From: a virus
Reading direction: 5' to 3' (one strand)
Virus record (IMG/VR): IMGVR_UViG_3300033233_000120
Location: 1-32,478 of that record
DNA: 32,478 nt
Shown: piece after piece, positions 14,053 through 21,992 of the stretch
Layout of the letters: every line of letters starts with the position of its first letter
Position numbering within the stretch: position 1 is the first letter of the stretch
Made by a program: the position numbers and the translations under genes
The notes under the pieces: model-generated
What the model saw: only the letters and a program-made list of their open reading frames with translations
Database searches by the model: none
What the model was told of the DNA's origin: nothing

Positions 14053-14314
14053 ATACATTAAAATGGGCTTTCATATCATTGATGCGAATACTTTCGAATT
14101 TAATTATGCACCGCAAGAACTTGAGCAAACTCTAAAAGAAAAAGGTTTCGAAATTGTAAGCAAGTCAGTTTATTATGATGGATACTGTACAATCGTCGTG
14201 AGACACAAGCCCGAAGATATTAGGATGCTATTAGACATTTTTAGAGAAAGAAACGCACAAGTAATTGAAGACTATAAAAAAGAGCGAAGTATGCTTGGCA
14301 ATTCTGGCAATTAG
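14045..14314 (+). CDS. Small hypothetical protein, paralogue B
   Basis: 89 residues, AAGGAGGC site, 8-base overlap with the HNH gene. Residues ~15-75 match the protein at 12001 by eye (F-N-Y-A-P-Q-E-L-E-Q-T-L-K-E-K-G-F-E-I, then TIVVRHKPEDIRMLLDIFRE). It carries an extra basic C-terminal extension (DYKKERSMLGNSGN). Function unknown; retention of two copies implies related but separate roles. Confidence 0.55.
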   Translation: MTKYIKMGFHIIDANTFEFNYAPQELEQTLKEKGFEIVSKSVYYDGYCTIVVRHKPEDIRMLLDIFRERNAQVIEDYKKERSMLGNSGN

Positions 14315-14346
14315 TTGGCAAAAATATTATGAAAGGAGAGGACAAA

Positions 14347-14547
14347 ATGAAAGAAAACAAAAACTTAGTTTTAGACGACGGGACGGTAATTCCTGAGAAG
14401 TTGAGGGCAAAATGCGAAATTTGGAGCAGACCTGTTGGCTACCTTAGACCTATTCAACATTGGAACAAAGGAAAAAGACAGGAATTTAAAGAACGTAAGG
14501 AGTTTCGAGTTGAAGAGTATACTTTAGAGTATACTGCTCACAAGTAG
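14347..14547 (+). CDS. Stand-alone NrdD C-terminal-like protein
   Basis: 66 residues from ATG 14347 (AAAGGAGAGG upstream; an in-frame ATG at 14329 overlaps this site). The core C-E-I-W-S-R-P-V-G-Y-L-R-P-I-Q-H-W-N-K-G-K-R-Q and the following EFKERKEF resemble the C-terminal segment of anaerobic ribonucleotide reductase NrdD. There R-x-x-G-Y-L carries the glycyl radical. The large catalytic barrel is absent, so it cannot be a reductase alone. Small free-standing NrdD-like proteins are known in databases as annotated fragments; the role is unclear. Confidence 0.65.
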   Translation: MKENKNLVLDDGTVIPEKLRAKCEIWSRPVGYLRPIQHWNKGKRQEFKERKEFRVEEYTLEYTAHK

Positions 14548-14563
14548 ACTATCGGAGGCAACG

Positions 14564-14716
14564 ATGGAGGCATTGACACAACTTTTATTTTGGCTAATCG
14601 TTTATCTTTTTATCATTATCGCAAGTTGGATCATCGACGCTTTTTGGGAATCAACAGACAGCGGGCTTCATTTCAAGTTTGAGAGTTTTAAAAAGAGATT
14701 TCGTGGCTACCTGTGA
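14564..14716 (+). CDS. Small single-span membrane protein
   Basis: 50 codons, ATCGGAGGCAACG ribosome site. N-terminal hydrophobic helix (LTQLLFWLIVYLFIIIASWI, residues ~4-23), then a polar to basic tail (FKFESFKKRFRGYL) predicted cytoplasmic. It has no recognised family. It ends 8 bases before the next GTG start. Confidence 0.55.
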   Translation: MEALTQLLFWLIVYLFIIIASWIIDAFWESTDSGLHFKFESFKKRFRGYL

Positions 14717-14724
14717 GGTGAACC

Positions 14725-15270
14725 GTGAAAAAGGTTTGCGTTATCTGTGGCAAGGAATTTGAAGGCAAAACAGACGCAAAATATTGCTCTGATGAGTGCA
14801 GAAAACAAGGAGAAGAGATACAAAGGCGACTTTATAACATTAAACGAAAACACGAGAGGCGATGGGTTGGCTGGTATAATAAACATAAATTGGAAGTCTC
14901 TATCAGACGCAAAGAATACTACTATAATGTCCAAAAGCAACGAGATGCGACTATGAGTTTACGCAAGGTAATGCGTCGAGATGGCGAGGGTAAGAAAATA
15001 CCAGAGATACAAGACTACGTAAAAGAACTTCATAAAGCAGTCAGGTTTTTAGATGGTGAAGACATTATTCTAAACGACATCGGACTTAGAATTGTAAACT
15101 TCCTGGATAGTTGCAGGCGGGCTTGGATATCAGTTGTTCCGATAGAAAACCAACACATTGACAGGGTTCTAAACTTTATCGAGGCAGAAAATCTGTCACA
15201 ACAGGAGCAGAACATTGTCATAGACTTTTTACAAAATCACGAAAAAAAGTTGACAAAAATTTTTGTTTGA
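14725..15270 (+). CDS. Zinc-ribbon, basic protein
   Basis: 181 residues, GTG start after GAGGTGAACC. The N-terminus has Cys5-x-x-Cys8 ... Cys21-x3-Cys25 in VCVICGKEFEGKTDAKYCSDEC, a treble-clef or zinc-ribbon finger. This is followed by a strongly basic helical segment (RRLYNIKRKHERRWVGWYNK, ~34-75) fit for nucleic-acid binding, then a helical C-terminal domain (~95-180). Such finger-plus-basic proteins in phages are often regulators. It is the last gene before the leader and terminator at 15295-15437 and may act on them, which is conjecture. Confidence 0.6.
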   Translation: MKKVCVICGKEFEGKTDAKYCSDECRKQGEEIQRRLYNIKRKHERRWVGWYNKHKLEVSIRRKEYYYNVQKQRDATMSLRKVMRRDGEGKKIPEIQDYVKELHKAVRFLDGEDIILNDIGLRIVNFLDSCRRAWISVVPIENQHIDRVLNFIEAENLSQQEQNIVIDFLQNHEKKLTKIFV

Positions 15271-15275
15271 CGATA

Positions 15276-15288
15276 ACTTAAGTATAAT
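15276..15288 (+). promoter_or_regulatory. -10 element of the packaging operon leader
   Basis: ACTTAAGTATAAT with TATAAT at 15283-15288, matching 12 of 13 bases of the box at 9310-9322. No good -35 lies at 16-18 bases upstream (only TTTTTG-like). TTGACA at 15250 is 27 bases away and TTGACG at 15267 only 10. It may need an activator or a phage-modified polymerase. Confidence 0.5.
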
Positions 15289-15294
15289 GTTATT

Positions 15295-15437
15295 GTGAAA
15301 GTTTCTGGGGAGTGCACCCTTTTTGGGTGCGGGACAAGAGGACTTTCGGTGGTGGGCTGTCCTCTTAACAAGAAAAGGAGTAGCGACGTCGATGCGGGGG
15401 AGTTCCTACCTCCTTCTCTCTCCCGCTGTTTTTATTT
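15295..15437 (+). ncRNA. Structured leader or small RNA
   Basis: Between the -10 at 15283 and the terminator is ~140 bases without a coding frame but with ordered helices. They are GCACCC/GGGTGC (15314-15319 with 15325-15330, T5 loop), AAGAGGAC/GTCCTCTT (15336-15343 with 15359-15366), and the terminator stem. GAAAGT near 15297 can pair with ACTTTC 15342-15347 instead. AAGGAGTAG (15375-15383) can pair with CTACCTCCTT (15406-15415), which would open the terminator. It could be a free small RNA or an attenuator leader for the genes at 15450 onward. Confidence 0.55.
15394..15437 (+). terminator. Intrinsic terminator before ParB-methyltransferase gene
   Basis: Nine-pair stem GCGGGGGAG (15394-15402) with CTCTCCCGC (15418-15426), one G-T pair, 15-base loop, then TGTTTTTATTT. 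It stands 13 bases before the next ATG, so it acts as an attenuator on the packaging operon rather than as the end of an isolated operon. Confidence 0.8.
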
Positions 15438-15449
15438 GTGAGGTGAGTA

Positions 15450-16778
15450 ATGCAGATAGAAAAACGCAAAGTTTCTGAACTGAAATTTTATCCTGGCAAT
15501 CCACGAAAGATTTCTCCTGAGACATTAGAGAAATTAAAAAATTCTATAAAAGAGTTTGGTATTGTTGACCCATTGGTTATAAATAAAAATAACGAAGTCA
15601 TTGGTGGCGATCAAAGACTAAAAGCAATTCGGGAATTAGGAATTACAGAAGTTGATTGTGTTGTAGTAGACCTTCCAAAATCTAAGGAAAAAGCACTCAA
15701 TATTGCATTAAACAAAATACAGGGCGAGTTTGACGAGGAACTGTTAAAGGCGTTTATAGAAGACATAGAGCCGATTGATTTAGAGCTTACGGGACTTGAT
15801 GATAGTGAACTTTATGTATTAGATTGGCAGAGACGATTCGACGAAAACACTAAAGGCAAATTACGAAAGGATTTTTTATATCCACCGTTTACGGTTATTG
15901 ATACGAGAAGTATGCAATGGAAACAATTATCAGCGTATTGGCAAGATAAATATGGGAATGAGTTAACGGAAACAAAAGATTATTTGCTGAGTAAGGGTAT
16001 GCTTGCAACCATTAATAAAGGCACATCAAAATTTGACCCAGTATTGGCGTCGGTAATATACAAATGGTTTATGCCAAAAGATGGCGGAATTATTTTGAAT
16101 CCAACGTGTGGTGAACCGACAACTGGCGTTGTTGCAGGCGATATGGGGTTTGGTTATTTGGGTGTTGATATTAGAGAAGAACAGGTAAATATTAACAAAG
16201 CGTTAATAGAAAAATACAAGTTGGAAAATGTGCAATATATAACATATGATGCGACAAAATTGAATGAACAAGTTGTTGGTGGGAGAAAGTTTGATTTGGT
16301 TTTCTTTTCGCCTCCGTATTATTCACTTGAAGTATATAGTTTAGAACAATCAGATATTTCCAATAAAAAAGGTTATTTAGATTTTATGAATGGTTTCAGC
16401 AAAATCATAAAGAATGCGGCACATTTGTTAAAAGAAAATAGATTTTATGTTATTAAATTAGGCGATATAAGAGAAGTCTTGGGACCAGAAACTGGCACAT
16501 TATTAAACTTTATTGGTGATACAGTCAATATTGCGAAGCAATATGGACTAAAGTATTATAATGATATTATTTTAGTTAATGCTGTAGGCACAGGAGCAGT
16601 GAGAGCGAGAAAGTATTTTCATAACAGAAAAATGGTTAGGGTGCATCAAAGAGTAGTAGTATTCTATAAAGGAGATTTTAATAAGATTCAGGAAGAGTTT
16701 GCACAAGAGTTTGATGAGGAGGCATATAACAAGTTTATTGGAGAGAAGATTGTTGATGATGAAGATATTGAGAGTTAA
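15450..16778 (+). CDS. ParB-like N-terminal domain fused to DNA methyltransferase
   Basis: 442 residues, GTGAGGTGAG site. Residues ~1-105 are a ParB/Srx-type domain (VSELKFYPGNPRKI ... VIGGDQRLKAIRELG). The methyltransferase part has a SAM-binding motif I at ~217-235 (NPTCGEPTTGVVAGDMGFGY, LGVDI) and catalytic SPPYY at ~286-290, so it should methylate adenine N6 or cytosine N4. Motif I departs from the usual D-P-F-x-G-x-G. Phage ParB-MTase fusions commonly protect DNA or mark packaging sites. Third positions are more AT-rich than in neighbouring genes, suggesting later acquisition together with the next gene. Confidence 0.85.
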   Translation: MQIEKRKVSELKFYPGNPRKISPETLEKLKNSIKEFGIVDPLVINKNNEVIGGDQRLKAIRELGITEVDCVVVDLPKSKEKALNIALNKIQGEFDEELLKAFIEDIEPIDLELTGLDDSELYVLDWQRRFDENTKGKLRKDFLYPPFTVIDTRSMQWKQLSAYWQDKYGNELTETKDYLLSKGMLATINKGTSKFDPVLASVIYKWFMPKDGGIILNPTCGEPTTGVVAGDMGFGYLGVDIREEQVNINKALIEKYKLENVQYITYDATKLNEQVVGGRKFDLVFFSPPYYSLEVYSLEQSDISNKKGYLDFMNGFSKIIKNAAHLLKENRFYVIKLGDIREVLGPETGTLLNFIGDTVNIAKQYGLKYYNDIILVNAVGTGAVRARKYFHNRKMVRVHQRVVVFYKGDFNKIQEEFAQEFDEEAYNKFIGEKIVDDEDIES

Positions 16779-17250
16779 TTTGTTAGAAAAGCAGTTGCGA
16801 GCACAAGTAATTAAAGAGTATTTAAACAGCTTAGGCACAAATGAATGTGTTTGTTTCACGTGTGGGAATGCAAGCAAAGCGTTGAGGGCTGTCGGGTTGG
16901 ATGTAGTTAGCGTAGGAATTAACGAGGAATTAAAACCGAACAAATGGTTTGAGCCAGAAGAAATTGAACGCACATTTAAAAGATTTAATGCAACCAGTGG
17001 TTATCTAAATATATTTTTACTTAATAGAATTGCTGACAGAATGCGGAGTGCGTTGGGCGAGTTGGAAGATAATGAATATTTAGTGCCAACTGGGAGTGGT
17101 GAAACAATTTTAGTGCTTACAATTGCTTACCCAGAAAAAAATTTTTATCCCTTGAGAGAAGGCACGCCTGAAACAAAGTATGATGAGGGTTGCCCTCTCA
17201 ATAGGTTAATTGAAGCAATTATTAATAAGCAGGGGCCATATGACACATGA
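16756..17250 (+). CDS. Hypothetical protein linked to the methyltransferase
   Basis: 164 residues from ATG 16756, chosen because GGAGAG lies at 16740-16745; TTG 16753 or ATG 16759 are possible. It overlaps the methyltransferase end by 23 bases. Distinctive stretches are CVCFTCGNASKALRAVGLDV and YLVPTGSGETILVLTIAYP. They faintly recall glycine loops of fold-type II PLP enzymes, but the protein is half the size and shows no clear PLP lysine, so I do not assign that. Shared codon use and overlap suggest it works with or beside the methyltransferase. Confidence 0.55.
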   Translation: MMKILRVNLLEKQLRAQVIKEYLNSLGTNECVCFTCGNASKALRAVGLDVVSVGINEELKPNKWFEPEEIERTFKRFNATSGYLNIFLLNRIADRMRSALGELEDNEYLVPTGSGETILVLTIAYPEKNFYPLREGTPETKYDEGCPLNRLIEAIINKQGPYDT

Positions 17251-17710
17251 TAAAGAAGCCATTATAGAGTATGCAAAAGAGTTGTTTTTAACACCAGATG
17301 AGCAAGGCAATCACAGATATTCGTTGCGTAATATTGCAACGCAGGTGCAACAAAAATTCAATAGAAGCATTAACGCTTCAACAATTTTGCGGTGGGCTGA
17401 AAAATACGGCTGGGACAAACTCTGGGACGAAGGAGTTCGGGAAGGTATAACAGAACTCATAGCAAAGCAAGAATCAGACAAGACAAAAGAGGAGCAATTC
17501 AAGGAAGCGATAGCAAAGGCGAAGAGAAATGATTTTGTTATCGCCTCGAATTTAAAGACATTAGGCTATCAGTATATCAAAGAACACGGTTTTGGTTCAG
17601 TTATGGAAGCATTAAAGGCAATCGAGACAGGTATGAGATACACACAGGACATTCAAGAACTTGATATGGACCAAGTTATCGTTGTGAGGATAAAGCGAAA
17701 TGGTGATTGA
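17240..17710 (+). CDS. terS: Terminase small subunit-like protein
   Basis: 156 residues; ATG 17240 follows CAGGGG, and an upstream in-frame start would deepen the overlap. The N-terminal domain (RYSLRNIATQVQQKFNRSINASTILRWAEKYGWDKLWDEG, ~25-65) is a DNA-binding HTH of the type found in small terminases that carry a W-x-x-K-Y-G-W motif. A coiled central part and a short C-terminal tail follow. It would bind pac or cos DNA and deliver it to TerL, whose gene overlaps its 3' end by 11 bases. Confidence 0.8.
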   Translation: MTHDKEAIIEYAKELFLTPDEQGNHRYSLRNIATQVQQKFNRSINASTILRWAEKYGWDKLWDEGVREGITELIAKQESDKTKEEQFKEAIAKAKRNDFVIASNLKTLGYQYIKEHGFGSVMEALKAIETGMRYTQDIQELDMDQVIVVRIKRNGD

Positions 17711-18875
17711 AATCGAGCAGGAAGTATTTAACCCTAAATATATAGACCTATTAGACAACAAGTCGAGATATTTAATTCTCTATGGCGGGGCAGGTGCTGG
17801 GAAGTCATATTTTGCAGCACAGAAAATTCTTATTCGGACTTTACAAGAGAAGAAGAGCCGTATTCTTGTAGTTCGTAAGGTTGCAAGGACATTGCGAAAT
17901 TCAAGTTTTCTATTATTGAAAGATTTAATTTCGGAATGGAACTTAACAAGCCTTTTTAAAATAAACGATGTCGAAATGAAAATCGTATGTCAGAACGGAA
18001 ATCAGATTTTATTTGCTGGTTTAGACGATGTTGAGAAACTAAAAAGTATTGCAGGTATAACTTCAATCTGGATAGAAGAAGCAACCGAACTTTCAGAAGA
18101 TGACTTTACACAAGTTGACTTGCGACTTCGAGACCCAAGCGAGTACCATCAAGTCATTCTGACCTTTAACCCTGTAAGTGCCTTGCATTGGCTGAAAAAG
18201 CGATTTTTTGATACGATAGACAACCGAGCAGAAATTCGCAAAACAACTTACCAGGATAACAAATTCATAGACCAATCGTATGTCGAGGTTTTGGAAGGCC
18301 TGAAAACACAGAACGAAAACTTGTATAAAGTCTATGCATTAGGAGAGTGGGGAACGCTTTCAGAGCTGATTTATACTAATTGGGACGTCAAGGAGTTTGA
18401 AACTAATTTCGACGAGATTATTGCAGGCGTGGACTTCGGATTTAATAACCCTTCCGCTGTAGCGTATGTCGGTATTAAGGACAACGAACTTTATATTTTT
18501 GATGAGATTTGCCAAAGTCATTTAAAGAACTCCGAACTCATAGAACTCTTAAAAGACAAACCGCAGGCGAGTGTTTATTATCCTGACCTTGCAGAGCCAG
18601 ATAGAATTGAGGAACTTGAGCAGGCGGGATTTGTAATCGGTAAAACTGATAAAGATGTCATACAAGGCATAAACTTTGTAAAGAACTTCAAAATTCACAT
18701 ACACCCACGCTGTGTAAATTTCATAAAAGAAATTCAAGGCTATTCTTACAGGAAAGATAAGGACGGGAATGTTTTAGAAGAGCCCGTCAAGTTTAACGAC
18801 CATTTGATGGACGCATTTAGATACGCAGTATATTCGCATTTAAAACGAGGAACACCAGAGGTGGTGATAATTTAA
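17700..18875 (+). CDS. terL: Terminase large subunit, PBSX family
   Basis: 391 residues. The ATPase domain has Walker A (GGAGAGKS, residues 29-36), Walker B SIWIEEATEL (~120-130) and the coupling motif VILTFNPVS (~155). The RNase H-like nuclease domain has Asp245 (AGVDFGFNN), an acidic residue in YYPDLAEPDR (~299) and Asp367/Asp371 (NDHLMDAFRY). It cuts concatemeric DNA and pumps it into the prohead through the portal encoded next. It is somewhat shorter than typical PBSX-type terminases (~420-430). Confidence 0.95.
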   Translation: MVIEIEQEVFNPKYIDLLDNKSRYLILYGGAGAGKSYFAAQKILIRTLQEKKSRILVVRKVARTLRNSSFLLLKDLISEWNLTSLFKINDVEMKIVCQNGNQILFAGLDDVEKLKSIAGITSIWIEEATELSEDDFTQVDLRLRDPSEYHQVILTFNPVSALHWLKKRFFDTIDNRAEIRKTTYQDNKFIDQSYVEVLEGLKTQNENLYKVYALGEWGTLSELIYTNWDVKEFETNFDEIIAGVDFGFNNPSAVAYVGIKDNELYIFDEICQSHLKNSELIELLKDKPQASVYYPDLAEPDRIEELEQAGFVIGKTDKDVIQGINFVKNFKIHIHPRCVNFIKEIQGYSYRKDKDGNVLEEPVKFNDHLMDAFRYAVYSHLKRGTPEVVII

Positions 18876-20852
18876 ATGGGACTTTTTGATTTTTTTAGAA
18901 AGCAGAAAAATTTTTCGTATGTAGGAACAGGGCTTCTGACAGGCGGTGTAAGTTCAGATATAAGTTCGCTTGAAGACGCTGCAATAAAAAATCCATATGT
19001 GAACCGAGCCTTGACCTTGAGAGCACAGGCGATTTCGGACTTGGAATGGGAAATCGTAAACGGAGACAAGCCAAATCAAAAACTCATGTCGTGGTTTGCG
19101 AATCCCGTGAACTTGACACCGAGACAGTTTTTACAGAAAATTCAATACTGGCGAGACATAACAGGAATTGCGTTTGTTAGAAAGTCCTTCCCACAACCCG
19201 AGTTATTAGACGGTGACCGTATAACACTTCTTGTAACTCCAAGCGAGATTAAAGTCTTGTATATGCGTGTCTTTTGGACTGATACTTATGATATTTCTGA
19301 AGTCGCACTTATAACAGGCCAGTCGCCGTTTGTGAGAATAATCAAAGATGTAAGTCCACTTTTAACTATCCTCGAAGACGCAAAAGCCCAATACAGGCAA
19401 ATGGAAGTTCTCTCGAATATGTTCCAAAACGGAGCGTTTTTAAACATAATTCTCACAACAGAAGACCACCTGACTAAAGACCAAGTTCAAACGATTTTAG
19501 ACCAAGTTAGAGAAAAATACTCAAGCCCGCAAAACTCGGGGAAGATTATGCTTTTATCCAATTCTAAATGGGAAGTCCACGATATTAAGACAAACCCAGC
19601 GGACTTCGGACTTCGAGACACTGATGAGTTTGCTATGAAACGAATTGCGGTTGCGTTTGGAATTCCAAGCGTATTTTTTAACGATATGCAGGGTGTGAAT
19701 AGGGCAGTCGCTCAAACGCAAGAATACATTTTCGAGAAGTATGTAACAAGACCTTTAGCAAACGATTTAGCAGAGCAGATTACAACGAAGTTATTAGATA
19801 ACAAAGCAGAGTTTAGATTTAAGTTTAATGAAAATCTTTCGTTAGAAGACCAGCAACTTTTAGCACAGATAAGACAAACTGAACTCCAGAGCGGGATAAG
19901 GTATATAAACGAGTTTAGACAAGAGGATGGACTTGACCCTGTGCCTTGGGGCAATGAGTGGTGGGGCAATTTGTCTATGACACCGCTTGGCACTGCGAAC
20001 CCGCAACCGAACCCTGAAACTGCAAAGATTTTAGAGAAACTTGAGAAGATTGAACGTAAACTTGATAACAAAGTCAAGTCTGTGGATAGAACGCAGATTT
20101 GGAAGAGTTATGTCGCTATGACCGAGCCGATGGAGAAGAGGCTTGCAAAAGAAGTTATGGACATCTTTAAAAAACAGGAGAAGGAAGTCTTAAAGCAGTT
20201 AGAGGCCTTGAAGTCTAAAAGCGATGTTGAGAAAAAAGACACCTTGAGACCGCAGGACATCGTGGCGATAAATGTTTCGGAGGAATGGAAGGATTATATT
20301 GTAAAACACCTGAAACCGTTCTTACTATCTTTTATGCAACAGGCAGGAGATAAAGTTTTGAACGATTTAGGCTTTGGTATTTCTTTTAACTTGCAAGTCC
20401 CAGGGATACAAGAAAAACTTTTAAAGTCGCTTGAGAAGTCGGCATCAGAAATTATTCAAACAACTCGTAAAGATGTGTATGACCAACTTCTCGAGGGTAT
20501 TCAAAACGGGGAAGGCATTCCAGACCTTGCGAATAGAATGAAGACTTTATTTGAGGAGACATATAAGAACAGAAGTGAAACGATAGCACGAACTGAAACT
20601 ATATCAGCAACGAACTATGCAAGCCTTGAGGCAGGCAAACAAGTCGGGATAACTAAAAAGCAATGGCTGACGGCTGAAGACGAGAGAACTCGTGAGTGGC
20701 ACGCCGAAGCCGATGGGCAGACAAAAGATATTGACGAACCTTTTATCGTGATGGGAGAGGAGTTAATGTATCCTGGCGATAAGAACGGAAGCCCAGAAAA
20801 CATCATCAATTGTAGGTGCTCCATCATTTTAATTCCAGAGGAGGGAGATTAG
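18876..20852 (+). CDS. Portal protein fused to MuF (SPP1 gp7-like) head morphogenesis domain
   Basis: 658 residues, GAGGTGGTGAT site, ATG directly after the TerL stop. Residues ~1-375 are an HK97-type portal (NPYVNRALTLRAQAISDLEW, GIPSVFFNDM). After a Pro/Lys linker (~370-400), residues ~410-655 carry a MuF domain, ending with the diagnostic RSETIARTETISATNYAS, AEDERTREWHAEADGQ and NCRCSIILIPE motifs. The portal is the DNA entry ring; MuF is a minor head protein, usually encoded separately. The fused form ties MuF to the portal in fixed stoichiometry. No toxin extension follows the MuF domain. Confidence 0.9.
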   Translation: MGLFDFFRKQKNFSYVGTGLLTGGVSSDISSLEDAAIKNPYVNRALTLRAQAISDLEWEIVNGDKPNQKLMSWFANPVNLTPRQFLQKIQYWRDITGIAFVRKSFPQPELLDGDRITLLVTPSEIKVLYMRVFWTDTYDISEVALITGQSPFVRIIKDVSPLLTILEDAKAQYRQMEVLSNMFQNGAFLNIILTTEDHLTKDQVQTILDQVREKYSSPQNSGKIMLLSNSKWEVHDIKTNPADFGLRDTDEFAMKRIAVAFGIPSVFFNDMQGVNRAVAQTQEYIFEKYVTRPLANDLAEQITTKLLDNKAEFRFKFNENLSLEDQQLLAQIRQTELQSGIRYINEFRQEDGLDPVPWGNEWWGNLSMTPLGTANPQPNPETAKILEKLEKIERKLDNKVKSVDRTQIWKSYVAMTEPMEKRLAKEVMDIFKKQEKEVLKQLEALKSKSDVEKKDTLRPQDIVAINVSEEWKDYIVKHLKPFLLSFMQQAGDKVLNDLGFGISFNLQVPGIQEKLLKSLEKSASEIIQTTRKDVYDQLLEGIQNGEGIPDLANRMKTLFEETYKNRSETIARTETISATNYASLEAGKQVGITKKQWLTAEDERTREWHAEADGQTKDIDEPFIVMGEELMYPGDKNGSPENIINCRCSIILIPEEGD

Positions 20853-21980
20853 ATGGATAAAATAATTAAGTCTTTTGTAGCGAAACAAATAGACACGATG
20901 AATCACATTGTAGAGGCTTACGCTTCTACAAAAGACGTTGATAGGGACGGGGAGATTATCCTTCCCACTGCTTGGGACTTAGAAGGGTACAATGGTGTTG
21001 TTATAAATTCTCACGATTACGAGACGATAGAGAACGCACTTGGTAAAGTAATTGAAGCACGAACCGACGATAAAGGTTTATTTGTTAAAATTCAATACTT
21101 CGTCGGTCAAGGCAACGAGACAGCCGATTGGGCTTGGGTATTAGCACAGAACGGGTTAGCAAGTTATAGCGTAGGCTTCATACCTGTCGAATCAGTCCCA
21201 GGCAGCGATAACGTTAAGAGGATTTACACAAAGGTTAAACTTTTAGAGATTTCACAGGTCTTAGTCCCTGCAAATCCTTATGCAGTGCAAGACAATTTAG
21301 TATATGAACCTTTAATAAAGGCTTTTAAAGAAATTAAGACAAAAGAGGTGACAAAAATGAACGAAGTTAAAAAAGGTGTAATTCCTTACAAGGAGACACC
21401 AAAAGCATCCGAGGACGAGCCTTGGGACGCTGGCAAAGAGGTAAAAGACGCAACAGTTGACGACTTGAAGATTATGTGTGCGTGGTATGATGAGAAAAAT
21501 CCAGATGTCAAGTCAAGTTACAAATTACCGCACCATCACGCAAGCGGAGGTCACGCCGTAGTTTGGCGAGGTGTTGCAGCAGCAATGGCAGCACTATTAG
21601 GTGCAAGGGGTGGAGTTGACATTCCAGACAGTGATAAGGAAGGCGTATACAATCATCTAGCAAAACACTATAAAGATTTTGATAAAGAGCCGCCTGAGTT
21701 TCACAAAGTCTATTATAGCGATGATGAGATTTACAAGGCTTGCGGTTTAGATGTTGAAGTCAAGTATGGACGAGTTTTGAGCGAAGCAAACAGACAAAAG
21801 ATTAAGAACGTCCTTGATGGCATAACTCAACTTCAGAAGGAACTTTCGGACTTGAAAGACCCGTTAAAAGAGTTGCTTGACCTGTCGGAGGTAGAGCAAA
21901 ATAGCACCTCATTAGAGGCGATTGCTCAAAAGTCCGATAGAATTATAGACATATTAAATGAATTAAAAAAATCACTTTAG
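20853..21980 (+). CDS. HK97-type prohead protease with C-terminal scaffold domain
   Basis: 375 residues, start directly after the portal stop, GAGGGAG site. The protease domain (~15-150) has His54 (NSHDY) and Ser106 (LASYSVGF), the catalytic pair of the herpesvirus/HK97 (U35/S78) family. Residues ~165-300 include the phage domain with the SYKLPHHHASGGHAVVWRGV stretch, then VDIPDSDKEGVYNHLAKHY. A coiled-coil C-terminus (~315-375: LDGITQLQKELSDLKDPLKE) is typical of scaffold. It is a fused scaffold and maturation protease that cleaves itself and the capsid's N-terminal region. Confidence 0.85.
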   Translation: MDKIIKSFVAKQIDTMNHIVEAYASTKDVDRDGEIILPTAWDLEGYNGVVINSHDYETIENALGKVIEARTDDKGLFVKIQYFVGQGNETADWAWVLAQNGLASYSVGFIPVESVPGSDNVKRIYTKVKLLEISQVLVPANPYAVQDNLVYEPLIKAFKEIKTKEVTKMNEVKKGVIPYKETPKASEDEPWDAGKEVKDATVDDLKIMCAWYDEKNPDVKSSYKLPHHHASGGHAVVWRGVAAAMAALLGARGGVDIPDSDKEGVYNHLAKHYKDFDKEPPEFHKVYYSDDEIYKACGLDVEVKYGRVLSEANRQKIKNVLDGITQLQKELSDLKDPLKELLDLSEVEQNSTSLEAIAQKSDRIIDILNELKKSL

Positions 21981-21992
21981 GAGGGTGATAAC

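Noticed and set aside
15250-15272. TTGACA (15250) or TTGACG (15267) as the -35 of the 15283 TATAAT
   Set aside because: Spacers would be 27 or 10 bases, outside the workable range; the -10 is reported without them.
16756-17250. PLP-dependent enzyme
   Set aside because: Two Gly-rich loops look faintly similar, but the protein is too short and shows no convincing cofactor lysine.
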